Shown piece after piece: positions 20,378 through 30,609 of a stretch of 64,000 nucleotides of DNA; position 1 is the stretch's first letter, and every line of letters starts with the position of its first letter. The stretch comes from Sarocladium kiliense (lineage: Eukaryota; Ascomycota; Sordariomycetes; Hypocreales; Sarocladiaceae). The notes under the pieces were generated by a model, which had not been told where the DNA came from, made no database searches, and worked only from the letters and a program-made list of their open reading frames with translations. Location: contig JAUZTG010000044.1 of assembly GCA_030734395.1 (NCBI GenBank), forward strand, positions 62,001 to 126,000, written 5' to 3'. Position numbers and translations under genes: made by a program.

Positions 20378-22272
20378 TGGTCGGCAAGCACAAAATCAGG
20401 GACAGGGGTAGAGGATTCAAATGAAATGCCACTATTGGATCAGCTAGCCTGTACTCCAAGGAACAACCCCCGTCTCAACAGAAGAAGCTTACGACGCCTT
20501 TCCCACATTGACCGTTGGCTCTTCTTAACATTCGCTTTTGGCCGGGGTGGGCATCCAGAAACGCGGGGAGAGGACCAATCGTGGCGCCCCAGGAAGCTTT
20601 TGCTCCACAGATTTCGCGGGCGGGGGCGGGGGCGGGGAAACTTTCCCCACACTCCGGAGTTAGTGAGTGAGGGCCCGAGATCGTTCCGACGAGACGAGAC
20701 TAGAGACGTGGTCCGTGCCTAGAACCTATCAGCAACATGGGCGGCCACATGCACGAAATTTTAGTCTACCGACCGACGGCCAGTTGAGGCATCGCGGCCA
20801 CAGCGCTCACTCGGCAACTGCACATAACGGCGCGATATCCGTAAAAAGCGATGAACCCGGCCAGGCCACCTTTACTCACAGGCTGGACAGATTAAGCTTC
20901 GGCTCTCAATTTTCCTCAAATAGTCTGCATCAAGTCTCCTCCTTTCTTCTCACCCTATTCAAGCTTTCTCCTCTTCTCTGCCCAGCTCAAAGCAGAGAGG
21001 TCCTACATCGCAGTGGCTCAGTTGTCGCCCCATGGCTCCCGAAAGCGAGATCAAGTCGCACCGCGAGGTGACAGCCGACAACATCAAAGAGTTTGATAAC
21101 AATGTTGGAAGGACTTAACCAAGACGAGTCTATAAACCTGAACAGGACGTTTCTGGGAAATTCTATCTGAGTGAAGTATAAAGCCTCTGCTAAATTCTTT
21201 CGCTACGCTGGCCAGTTAGACACGTTTCCTCTCCGTATTACGCGCAAGTCTCGCTCTTTTGCGCCATCTTCACCTCCTCCTCGGGCCACAATGATGCTAT
21301 ACCGTAAACGACCCTCTAAAGGGGAGCAGCTCGTGGGCGAAGGCCGTGAGGGCAGAGAGAGTCTAACGGCAGAATCAAGCTGCGATGAGACGCATTAGTA
21401 GATCTGCCAGTAGCTAGAGGTAATTAGGTTGAAGTAACTCGTCATATGAATAGTTGTATTGAGTAACAGCCACGTTCTTCTGTTCACGAGTGTTCAATCT
21501 GGTGGTCTCTCAGTCAGACTAACGAGTGCGATCACTGACTGAATCTTGTGGACGAAGGCCGAGTGATGAGAGCACCGCTTGGGTTATCACAGATATCCAG
21601 CATCCTCCCTATTTCCGAAAGAATAAGTACAACGCAATGTCCCAAGTCGGAACAAGTAGTAGACACATACAAGGTGCTCCGTGACGCGTGTGGAGAAAGC
21701 ACCAACTCTTTGCTTGGTCAAAACGTCTCCCATCTTCTACATACAGACTATCGCATAGCCAACCCATGTTTAGATTTAGCCGGATGACGCGGACTTCATC
21801 TCTTGGTTCCCGGCCTCACCCCGCTGATGAGGGGTTTTCAATCCAAGCCAATTCTCTAAACTCCACTTAGCCCTGGCAAAAGAAGGCTAATTATGCCGAT
21901 CTAGCCTGCCGCAGTCATATCCACGGAAAGCAAGTTCAAACGACTTTGGGCACGCATCGCCACGCGGTGTACGAGTAATGAAGGGCCGCCTTTAGCTCGA
22001 AGGCTAATCCTACCAAGCGCCAAGGGCTTAAATGATAGTGACCTTGACAGCGCCACGTTGTTCGGTTCGGGATGTGGACATGTGTCACTTATTGACAAGG
22101 GTCTAGAGATGTACTCCAACCACAGGCCCAAGGCCGATGGAAGATTCATAACGTTTTCTTATATAAGGGTTCTCGGCTTTGCTCGAGAGATAGACTAACC
22201 TTGGTCACCCTTCCATCACCATCCGACTTCTCTGGCATCGTGCGAGGTGTCTCTTCACTCCAGTCAGTCAAC
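20378..22272. other. intergenic, about 1.9 kb
   Basis: No gene is recognised. The stretch contains the G-quadruplex-type motif listed separately. Around 21,470-21,520 a segment (GAGTGTTCAATCTGGTGG) resembles the sequence near the end of LTR leaders, but no terminal repeats or duplications delimit it. Confidence 0.35.
20618..20637 (+). other. G-quadruplex-type motif
   Basis: Four G-runs (3, 5, 5 and 4 bases) are separated by single cytosines, the tightest possible quadruplex motif with 1-nt loops. No gene can be linked to it. Confidence 0.7.
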
Positions 22273-23273
22273 ATGAAATCCTCAATCCTTGCCGCAGCTG
22301 CGGCCTTTGGCCTGGCTCTTGCTGCACCTGCCCATATTCCAAAGCGCGATGACTGTGGCCCAAACAACAGCGGTGCCAGAGCTCAACTCACGTTGGTCGT
22401 CTACGATATTTTGGACTCCATGGTTGCCCATGACCCCGACCTGCTTCTCTGGCAACCCAATACCGTGCCACTGAGAACTCCCATCCCGCTGCGCTAGGTT
22501 TCATGACCGCATGGCGCACCATTACCAAGGCCGGAAAGCCCGACATCCTAGCCATTGACACCGAAACTGGATCCGCATACTTTTCTCTCGCCGTCAGTGA
22601 AGGCAATGACGATAACCCGTCCATCGTCAGAGGCCGCGTCAAGGTCGTAGACGAGAAAATTACAGAGCTCGAACTCTACATCAATCGCTCGCATGGAGAC
22701 CACGGCTTCACTTTCGGAGGGAGCGAAATCGCAGAGACTTCCAAGTTTCTCCAGGACCTGCCTTCCAATCGGACCAAGGCGTCTCGAGAGACGTTGGAGA
22801 AGCTTAGTGCGGCTACGTTCAACCCCAACACAACTTTCGCGCCTTTAATTGCCGACGAGTGCCAGTTCACAGAGGTTGGAGCAAGGGTAATTGACCCTGT
22901 TCCAGACAGGAATGGCTCTTATGATCCTCTTGGCTGCCAGTTCCCAGGTATCCCGTCAGATAAGAACGCGAGACTCAACCTCGTGGTCGACGAAGACAGT
23001 GGTATTGTGGTCACCGGTGCTACCATTCCCGGTATCGTCTATCCATATGGAAATATCTCTGCGTTCATTCCCGATGAGATGTCGGCCGCTCAGGAGGCTC
23101 AAGACGAGTGGCTCGATGTAACGTTGGCGGAAGGCGGTACGGGCCTGCTGGAGGCGTCTGGTAGTACTGGTGAGGTGTTGGAAGTAGTCCAGTATTACAA
23201 CGGAAAGCTTTACGCTGTGCAGATCAACGTTTACTTGAGTGGACCTGGCATGGCGTCTGTCTGGACCTCCTAG
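22273..23273 (+). pseudogene. secreted DUF8021-like protein with single-base frameshift
   Basis: ATG at 22273 (CAACATG context) starts a signal peptide (MKSSILAAAAAFGLALAAPA) with a KR processing site (IPKRDD). The first frame reads LTLVVYDILDSMVAHDPD and then shifts near 22,440-22,452. The second frame continues QYRATENSHPAALGFM, TAWRTITKAGKPDILAID, GRVKVVDEKITELELYI and HGFTFGG. It ends YGNISAFIPDEMSAAQEA, VVQYYNGKLYAVQINVY and a stop at 23273. A single missing C (CTTCTCTGG instead of CTTCCTCTGG) explains the break. The layout matches fungal secreted proteins with a DUF8021/SnoaL-like domain of unknown role. One indel in a gene otherwise free of stops means recent inactivation or a sequencing error. 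Confidence 0.65.
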
Positions 23274-24429
23274 GGCGATGGTGTATAGGGTATTCCGGTG
23301 AGAGTTGGAGGACCCTCCTATGTCTTACGAGAAAGGCACGCTCACGAGTAGCCGAGTCGATTTCTCAGCCAACAGGGAAGTAATGGAAGCTAGCACCTAG
23401 ACTCCTGACCATAGCATAAATTGTGCCACAATTGTTCGAGACCTGAGAGTGTAAAAGTTGCTCCACCATGGCTGAGAGTCGGTGTTGTAAGTCCCGGTAG
23501 GGGAGTAGGATAGCAGAGTGCGGGTTGCAGAACTAGCTGCACTGTTGACTGGTGTTCTTCCACGTGAGATTAGGTGGCCTCCTTCATTCGCCATACATTT
23601 CTCTTGTACACAGAAGTTTTCCAGAAGCATAATCACACAATGACTTTCAGGGCTTCCATACGCAGCAAATATGCAGCCCTCGCTCTGGAACGCATGTAGC
23701 TGCTATTGTTCATCCCATCATCGAAGAAAGGCGAATCAAAGAGAATCCTGCTCTGAACGTCATAGCTTGGTCTTAGAAGCGCATCGGAATGTACAATTCA
23801 GGGCAACCCCAATAGCAAGGCAAGGGCCCTGGAGGCTGATCAACTTGTGACGATCCAACCACCCCGCACTTCACCCATTTTTCGCTCTAAGACGTAATGG
23901 ACTCATCCAACATGACCGGTAGCAATAAAGCTTGTTTAAGAGCAGTTAGGCCCGTTGGAAGGCCTTCTTCGTCGCTCTGGACTTTCATCTGCACCCTAAA
24001 TATGCTCCACGGGAATATCGCATCAACTTTTGTCGGGTTAGGAAGAGCAGCCACCGCTTGAGTATTGTCGGCAAGCTACAAGCATCGCAGATGTGACACC
24101 CATGCGGGCGTAATAGGCGCGGCACTTTTTCTTACCTCCCCGGCCGATTGGTACCGCACAAAATGCTCCTGTTCTTAAAACGAATGCGTCACCCGACTGC
24201 GTGACGCTCTGATGATGTTTCCCAGCTTTGCCATGCCGAAGTATGGCATTTTGTACTCATGACTGTCACCAAGACAAACCCCAACGGCGCCGGTGTTCCA
24301 GTCGGCCTTGTACGAAGATTATGCACATCGCGAACGAGGCCCCTTCAAAGAGCGCTAATCGGAAGAGTCGAATAGAGCCACAAGCATCATCTGCCGATTT
24401 AGGGTCAGGGTCAATCCCGCCACAACCAG
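23274..24429. other. intergenic, nothing recognised
   Basis: No domain, repeat or spliced gene model could be supported in this 1.1 kb. Confidence 0.45.
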
Positions 24430-25122
24430 ATGTCACTTCTGTCGACACTACTCAGCCAATTTTCACAGCAACGGTTCCGGCTCAAGTACAGTATTCGAAG
24501 CAAAGGTTTCTCTCTCGGCCGGAAGTCTCATTTGGCAAAAATAGCTTGGGACCTTTTACCTCAGCAAATCCACCTCAGGACGTGGAAAACAGCGGACAGT
24601 GACGCAATTCCATCCTTCAGAGATTGGATCACTGGGACAGAGAGAACAAATGAGCCTCCTTCCAAACTATTCAAGAATCGGCACACCCCCTCATCAACCA
24701 CAGAGATGGGAGCAGAAGGTGCTTCGGCTCAAGGCGAGACGACTTCAACTGCACCAAACTCACAGGGACATGGAGTTGTGCCTAGTAATGCCTCCATCGA
24801 ACATGTACTGCAGCAGAGATCGCCTGTCTTCGCGCCAGAGAGCCGTCCTGGATCCCCAGTAGGTGAGACCAGTGAGGAGCTTCCAAGGAACGCGCAGCAG
24901 GAACAACCCCAACACTCTGTGGACGTAGCAAATTCACTAGATGAGCCGGTCGCACCCACGGCACATACGCTCGGTCTAAATCCCGCGGAGCAGGAGCAGG
25001 ACCATGAGTTCTATGAAGTAGAAACCTTTGCGGAAACAAGGACCAAGTCGCCTGGCTTAACCTACAACGATGATGATTGGGGAACATCACACCGATCACC
25101 TGTTGATACTCCTGAGTCATAG
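24430..25122 (+). CDS. hypothetical low-complexity protein or gene tail
   Basis: The frame ending at TAG 25122 is rich in Ser, Thr, Pro, Glu and Gln (SAQGETTSTAPNSQG, SRPGSPVGETSEELPRN, DDDWGTSHRSPVDTPES), typical of a disordered C-terminal tail. A neighbouring frame (24228-24602) has similar composition and may belong to the same gene before an indel or intron. No domain is recognised and no start is convincing. Confidence 0.3.
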   Translation: MSLLSTLLSQFSQQRFRLKYSIRSKGFSLGRKSHLAKIAWDLLPQQIHLRTWKTADSDAIPSFRDWITGTERTNEPPSKLFKNRHTPSSTTEMGAEGASAQGETTSTAPNSQGHGVVPSNASIEHVLQQRSPVFAPESRPGSPVGETSEELPRNAQQEQPQHSVDVANSLDEPVAPTAHTLGLNPAEQEQDHEFYEVETFAETRTKSPGLTYNDDDWGTSHRSPVDTPES

Positions 25123-25677
25123 CTCAGATCGCATGGCCAGCACGAACCCAAAGAGGCTCAGGACTCTGACCCTTGAGATATTCTTGCGGTATTGTGGGAC
25201 AGGATAATGATAGTATGGGTAGATGTAGTAAATAAAGTGTACCAAAAGACTTCGCTAAACCGAAGCGACATGCTCGCCCTTGCATCCGGAATCGACCTGA
25301 AGAACTCGTTGCAGACGTGTACGCGAGATGTTATGGGACTGCCCTGCCTTATACCTAGCTGCCCGACGAGTCACGCCGCATCACAACACCAGGGGGCAAA
25401 GAAGGTGTGCCATCCTGAATGAATGAGTACGTGCTGTGAATAGCGGAGTCACTCTGTGACTTGTTACCGACACGATGGCACACCAATAACGAACTGCGTT
25501 GGAAAATTTCACCTCATTTTGTGAGGGATTCCATAGAAGAAATTACGTCAGACTATTCGCATTGGAAGCAGAGATGCTGGATGCAGGGACTTGTCATAGG
25601 ATGCTCGACAGTCGACTCCGCCGAGTTGCGTTCAGAATCCATCCGATCTGGAAGGCCCTACAAACAGATTCTGATTC
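25123..25677. other. intergenic, nothing recognised
   Basis: This 550-bp stretch separates the hypothetical tail from the converging phosphotransferase gene. I see no supported feature. Confidence 0.45.
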
Positions 25678-26677
25678 TCAGGTACCACCAGTTCGCCACT
25701 GGTAGTATGTCGAAAAAGCCCAATATGCATCCTCGTCGGGCTCTAAGACCTTACTTGGCCAGTCATATATATCCCATTCGTGATCTCCTGCTACCCCGAA
25801 ATGCATCTTGCAGAACTCCCAATATTCTGGATACCACCCCGCCTGCTCCCAATCAATGATAGCCGTGACTCTACACAAGCCAGGGGGTCCTGAGACCATA
25901 ATATTGCGAAGCGTTAGGTCGCCGTGAGTGAAGTACACTTTACTATCATCAGGAAGCAATTCGCGGCACATATCGGGATGGTCCAAGCCATTAATAGTCC
26001 CATCCGCCGCGGGCAACTGGCGAGTCGCCGCAGCAAACATCCAGTCATGGAATGCTTTACTGCTCGGAAATGGGCCTTTCTCGTAGTCTGGGCTGAAGAA
26101 TCTGTCTAGAACAGCCCCTCCGTTTACCGATGCTGTAGTTGCAATCAGTTGTAATCTTTGATCTCGAAGCTGAAAGTGACATACCGATATTCTGAGTGTT
26201 GTCCTGGGTAAGTCGTCGCAGTGTCGATACGACGCGACGCAGATCATCTTGTATTGCTATCTTGTCATCATCTGTGAGAGAGGGCCACGCGACCTGAAGT
26301 GTTTCCCCATGGATGAGACTCATATAGACGAACAGTTGCTCACCGTGTCGCCCACCGTATCGCCTCCATCCAAAGACTTCAGGGACTTGAATCTCCCCTT
26401 GTGGGAAAGCCTGACGGATGGCACACATTGTTTGCACTTCTTCCAGCCTGAGTTCCTCCAGAAATCCAATTTTTACTACCATGGAGAGATTGGCAAGAAT
26501 GATGACGCGCTTTCCACCGTCTCCATACTGGCTAATGATGGATTGCGGTGTTGGAAGCCGTCGCGTGGAGGCACTAGACGATTGAAAGAAGGAAGAATCG
26601 AGGAAGTCCATCTCCGGCTTCGTGATGTCTGGCAATGCCGAGTGCTCAATGCACGGCCGATTTATCTCGTGAGCCAT
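25678..26677 (-). CDS. aminoglycoside-phosphotransferase (APH)-fold kinase, 2 exons, 315 aa
   Basis: Exons 26677-26185 and 26132-25678 are joined over a 52-nt intron (GTATGT..CAG), giving TQNIASVNGGAVLDRFF in phase; total 948 nt. The N-lobe shows RVIILANLSMVVKIG (VKIG carries the ATP-binding Lys) and FVYMSLIHGETL, the APH hinge. The C-lobe has YFTHGDLTLRNIMV, the HGDxxxxN catalytic loop, and AIIDWEQAGWYPEYWE, the metal-binding IDWE of the APH family. The frame is intact, with all catalytic residues. Fungal members phosphorylate unknown small molecules or have protein-kinase-like roles. The gene converges on the hypothetical frame to its left. Confidence 0.88.
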
Positions 26678-27301
26678 GGTTTTGCATGCAGAAATAGTTT
26701 GAGCTGACGACGATTGTGATCAAGGTGATGGTAACTGGTGGTGGAGGTTTGAATTGAGTGGGGATTGGCTAGCGTTAGGCTGGGTGGATTGGTCGGGCTG
26801 ACGTGTTCGGACGTAATGCCGTTGGTAGTAATGTTGGGTCAGAGTGTAGCCGACCGGAATCGCCAACAACCAATCGCTAATCCAAGCGCGCGACAAACAG
26901 ATGGGTTTGGCGCTGTTATCCATTTCGCGCCACTTAGAGAAGCTATTTTCGGCGCTTCGCAAAGGGTTGACCGCATGTTGTGGCGATGGGCAACGAGCAG
27001 GGCCAATAGTTAACACGGCGGGGCCAACCGCCATCATCACCAGGCCGGCAACTATCACGACAAGGTTAGCAACAGTTGTGGTCGGGCCAACAGATATTGC
27101 AACAAGACTTTGAGACAGGGCCGGACATTGTCTATAAAACGTGGACTGTTTCCTATCTCTTCGCGTCTAATCGTCCGTGTCAAGCTATCTATTCCCCATC
27201 TAACCAGGCAGTGTTCTCGTTTCCCGCTATTCATTCAACCACCCCTGTGCGACTTCACTTGCCAACCAGGATTCACTTCCCTCCGTTTCAACTTGTTCGC
27301 A
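26678..27301. other. intergenic, divergent promoter region
   Basis: Lies between the minus-strand APH gene and the plus-strand orphan at 27302. Short ORFs here show no domain. It probably holds both promoters; TATAAAA at 27132-27138 could serve the plus-strand gene. Confidence 0.4.
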
Positions 27302-27892
27302 ATGTCATACCGCGCAGTATATCTCGCCAAATTCGGCCCAGCGCATCAGCGCTCTCATTTTGCTATTTTTCTTCCAAATCGCGAGTATAACACCAGCACT
27401 CTCGCCGAAACTTTTCAGACTGAGACTTGCATCGGTACCATTATCCATGTTGTCGGAGAGCCTGTAATAGCAGGCTTTGCTCACGAATTCAAACGCAATT
27501 TTAATTGCACTACTTCTCAAGACTTGAGGAGTCTGGTTCCGCTCGGCTTAATCGAAGACACTTACATATACGACCCCAGCTCTTCTAAAAGAGTCAAAGA
27601 GAGCACCCCAAGGTGTCAGGTAGAGAACATCGCTATGCGCGTTCTGCCTCCCCCTGGTGGCCAAAATATTCGGGCTCCTATCGATGGCGTAAGTGCTGAT
27701 TCGATCAGTATTATTTGAAAGCTCATTTGCTAAGAGCAACAGGTCAGGACGAAGCGATGCCAGGAATGGACCATGGAGTTCCTAGCTTCCTTGGTAGAGC
27801 ACAGCCTGATTCACGAGAGTGCAATCGATATCGCCCAAGTCGAGCGTGACCCGCCTACACATGGTATTTTCGGCTACAATCGAAGGAGTTAG
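27302..27892 (+). CDS. uncharacterised 178-aa protein, 2 exons
   Basis: ATG at 27302 (CGCAATG context). Exon 1 (27302-27688) and exon 2 (27743-27892) join over a 54-nt intron with GTAAGT donor, GCTAAG branch and CAG acceptor; 537 nt in phase. The protein starts MSYRAVYLAKFGPAHQRSH, has FLPNREYNTSTLAETF and GTIIHVVGEPVIAGFAHEF, and ends HGIFGYNRRS. There is no signal peptide, no membrane helix and no catalytic motif that I know. The clean splice signals and even codon use argue for a real gene of a fungus-specific family whose function I cannot name. Confidence 0.7.
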
Positions 27893-28229
27893 GCAGCTCG
27901 AGTCTGCGTCACGCTGCGATCGCCAGGAGATGCCAAAGGATTCCGGAAAGCTTTACACATCAACGCAAAGCTGCTTCTATTCCCTGAGATCTACTTTGCA
28001 TCCGCTGAAGGGTATGGCATGGATAGAATCTAGCTAGTTTTCGATAGTCATTATAAGCAATCTGGGAAAAGGGTCTGCCGCATGTTTTTACAGTTGCGCT
28101 TGGCATGCTTAATGCAACATCGGCAGCGTCAAAGGCAGCCAGTGGCAATTCTCTCAGGCTCTCCCAGCCTTGCAAAGCGGACCAGGTGGCAGGTGTGAAT
28201 TGACCACTGTTAGAGCTTTGCACGTGGGA
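27893..28229. other. intergenic, nothing recognised
   Basis: A minus-strand ORF (28244-27960) is open but has no recognisable content. It overlaps the leader of the next gene. Confidence 0.4.
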
Positions 28230-28649
28230 ATGAAAATTTTCCACGTCTTTTGTATATCTGGGTTGCTGAACTTGTGCGCAGTTACTACTTTTAACAACAA
28301 TCCGCCCCCGTGGGAGTGCGATGGCCTGAAGGACATGAACGACGAGATCCTTGCGAGATGTACCTGCGGATCATTTCAAACGGAACCGCCTCTATACAAA
28401 TGCATTCGAAAATGCCCCGATGATGAGCAGCTTACCTATGCCACCGGATTAGAGAAGTGGGCTTTGTGTGCGAAGGAACACTTTCCCAACTTGGACGTGC
28501 CCAGCGCGGAGGAACAACTCTTTACACACCAACCCTCTAGCAACAAGCCAGAACCGACCGTCACTGATGACGGGGCTTTGCAAAGGGCCATACCGACCTT
28601 GTTGAGAGCCGTCTTCCCCTCCCCTCAGCTCTCGCGACTCCAGATTTAA
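28230..28649 (+). CDS. small secreted cysteine-containing protein (139 aa)
   Basis: ATG at 28230 begins a signal peptide (MKIFHVFCISGLLNLCAVTT). The mature N-terminal half holds six cysteines: WECDG, RCTC, YKCIRKC and ALCAKEHF. The spacing recalls CFEM-type or other small extracellular fungal domains but does not fit the eight-cysteine CFEM pattern. The second half lacks cysteines and is Ser/Pro/Leu-rich, possibly read-through into non-coding sequence. Single exon, stop at 28649. A degraded membrane-protein gene follows 40 bp downstream. Confidence 0.55.
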   Translation: MKIFHVFCISGLLNLCAVTTFNNNPPPWECDGLKDMNDEILARCTCGSFQTEPPLYKCIRKCPDDEQLTYATGLEKWALCAKEHFPNLDVPSAEEQLFTHQPSSNKPEPTVTDDGALQRAIPTLLRAVFPSPQLSRLQI

Positions 28650-28689
28650 GGTCATCGCTGACATGCTTCCTCGGGTGACTGGTAGTCCC

Positions 28690-29552
28690 GTTTCTAGAAT
28701 GCTCTACCTCTTGGACCCGCTCGGTGAGCGGCAGTTATGCTAAATGCTGTCCACCAGATGGGAAATGCTCTATTCCCACCATCTGTCTTGCCGATACATT
28801 GTTCTATGGGAGCAGCACCGCATTATGGTGCGATTCTCTTGCCCCATCCGATACCCCTACCCCTTACAGCCTGGACTATGACTAATCCAATCCACACTGC
28901 AGCGGTTATTCCAGTATCTGCGGTACCTTTACCATACTTCCACGCTCAGATGACCGAGCAACGAATCAAAAGACGACGACCGAGTTTTTCTGTAACCGGA
29001 CCGACAACGGATACACTTTCAAATCACTGTACCTTGAGGATCCCGTGCCATCTGGGGGCAGGGGTGTGGGCACCCCCACTCACGCGTATCAATGCTAATC
29101 TGTGATAAGATCCGGGTACCAACCAGCCAAGTAGAGTATGGATCGCCGGCGCCGTAGTCGGTCCACTTGCCTTCGTTATGGCTCTGGCAGCCATCGCATT
29201 GTTCATATGGAAGCAGAAGCGAGCCAACCACAGGAAGAAGTCTCTAGCCGACCAAGATGCGACCGGGACGAAGCCTGAACTGCAAGGAAGTCAGGGGTTC
29301 TTCCAAACACGCATGCCCCCCGGAGGCAAAAATCCGAATTGGACGCGGCGCACCCTGGTGCCGACTTCTTAGCAGTCCAGGAACACTCGACTCCCACTCC
29401 AGGCGAACTGCCGGGGGGCAAGCTGATGACCTGTTAGAGTCAAGTCCTGGTCTCTCGGAAACCAGGGTATCTGAGCTATATGGGGAATACCATTGGCCTC
29501 GAGAGCTTGCTCCGGAAGCATCTCAGAGGTCAGAGCTTGAGGGTCTGACATA
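28690..29552 (+). pseudogene. single-pass membrane protein with Cys-rich ectodomain, decayed
   Basis: The ectodomain reads SVSGSYAKCCPPDGKCSI, PTICLADTLFYGSSTALWC, then SLDYD followed by an in-frame TAA (near 28,879) where the protein clearly continues: HCSGYSSICGTFTILP, TEFFCNRTDNGYTF, YLEDPVP. After a presumed intron comes a transmembrane helix (RVWIAGAVVGPLAFVMALAA) with basic stop-transfer residues KQKRANHRKK. The cytoplasmic tail is in shifted frames (KSELDAAHPGADFLAVQEH; VSELYGEYHWPRELAPEAS). The architecture of Cys-rich ectodomain, single TM and disordered tail with an ELYGE/PRELAPEAS end is a common family in Sordariomycetes with no known function. At least one nonsense codon and one indel, with no intact signal peptide, make this a pseudogene. 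Confidence 0.65.
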
Positions 29553-30609
29553 GAGGCACGACGATGATGAGGCGGCACAACAGTTCGTACTACCGCTCAA
29601 GTCAATCGACCAAAAGCTCTCTCTTGATTGTTTTGAGATATATTGAGATTATAATGTGATTTGGCTGATTTTGTTGCCAGCCGGCAGATGAAGCTACCAC
29701 CACTGCATCTTCCGGACACTGTTGCCCTCGGAGCCTATCACAAAACCCTTGCTCCGCGGCCTTTCAACTTTGTAGATTAATGCACCTAAAGGCATCCCTG
29801 ACAAACAGATAGTGAATTAATGGATCATGCAACATGTGGCTACCACGCAGGCACTACTTCCCGCTTCCTGGAACAGGAAGCTTCTGTGGTTCGGTTGAGT
29901 TTAGGAGAAGCCAGTACGCGGGTGGCTCCTACATGCAGCGCGTGTAATCCGGAAACGACCCGTGATTTATGGGTACGCCTACTCGGAAAATGCCGTGCTT
30001 CCAAAGCAGCGCGTATTCGGAATTCGCATCTCTAAGGCTCATGCGATATTCGAACTACTTCAATATAGAACTTAGACGTTTGATTGCAAGGTGGGCCAAG
30101 CGGAGTGACGCAAGACGGACCTGTATGTAGTCTTTCATTTCACAATGATGCATTCGAATCGAGAGAAGTGCTTTACTTCTGGAGGCGCCTGACAGAGGCC
30201 TTCGTGCCCTGAGGGGACTCTGCAGCGGAATTGCTACAAGGGGGTTTTCGCGGCTCGTACAGGCAGCAATAGCCTAGCCGGGGAGCTTCAGTTGACTCTA
30301 GGCGTGTAAAAACAAACCTCTTTGGCCGTGGGCAGCGTATTCAGCAACCTGCGGCCGAGATAGCTGCTGTTTTCCTTGCCAGGCTCGGTGTTGCGGCTGA
30401 TCCAGGCCTGATCCAAGACCTGATGGCGCTGCAGGGTAACTGCCTGTGGAACGCCGCCTTTTGGCTGGGCTGGGGCTGGGTCCACCGACCCCTATCGGTA
30501 AGCTGTGGGCCTGGACAAGCAGCAGGCAGTTCGGTAAACAAACACCCCCAGTCCTACACCCCATGCTGTCGGCTCCAACTTTACATCATCTGTTGTCCAA
30601 GCAGACACA
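29553..30609. other. intergenic, about 1 kb
   Basis: No gene is recognised. The last 250 bp are the leader of the downstream 767-residue ORF. Confidence 0.45.
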
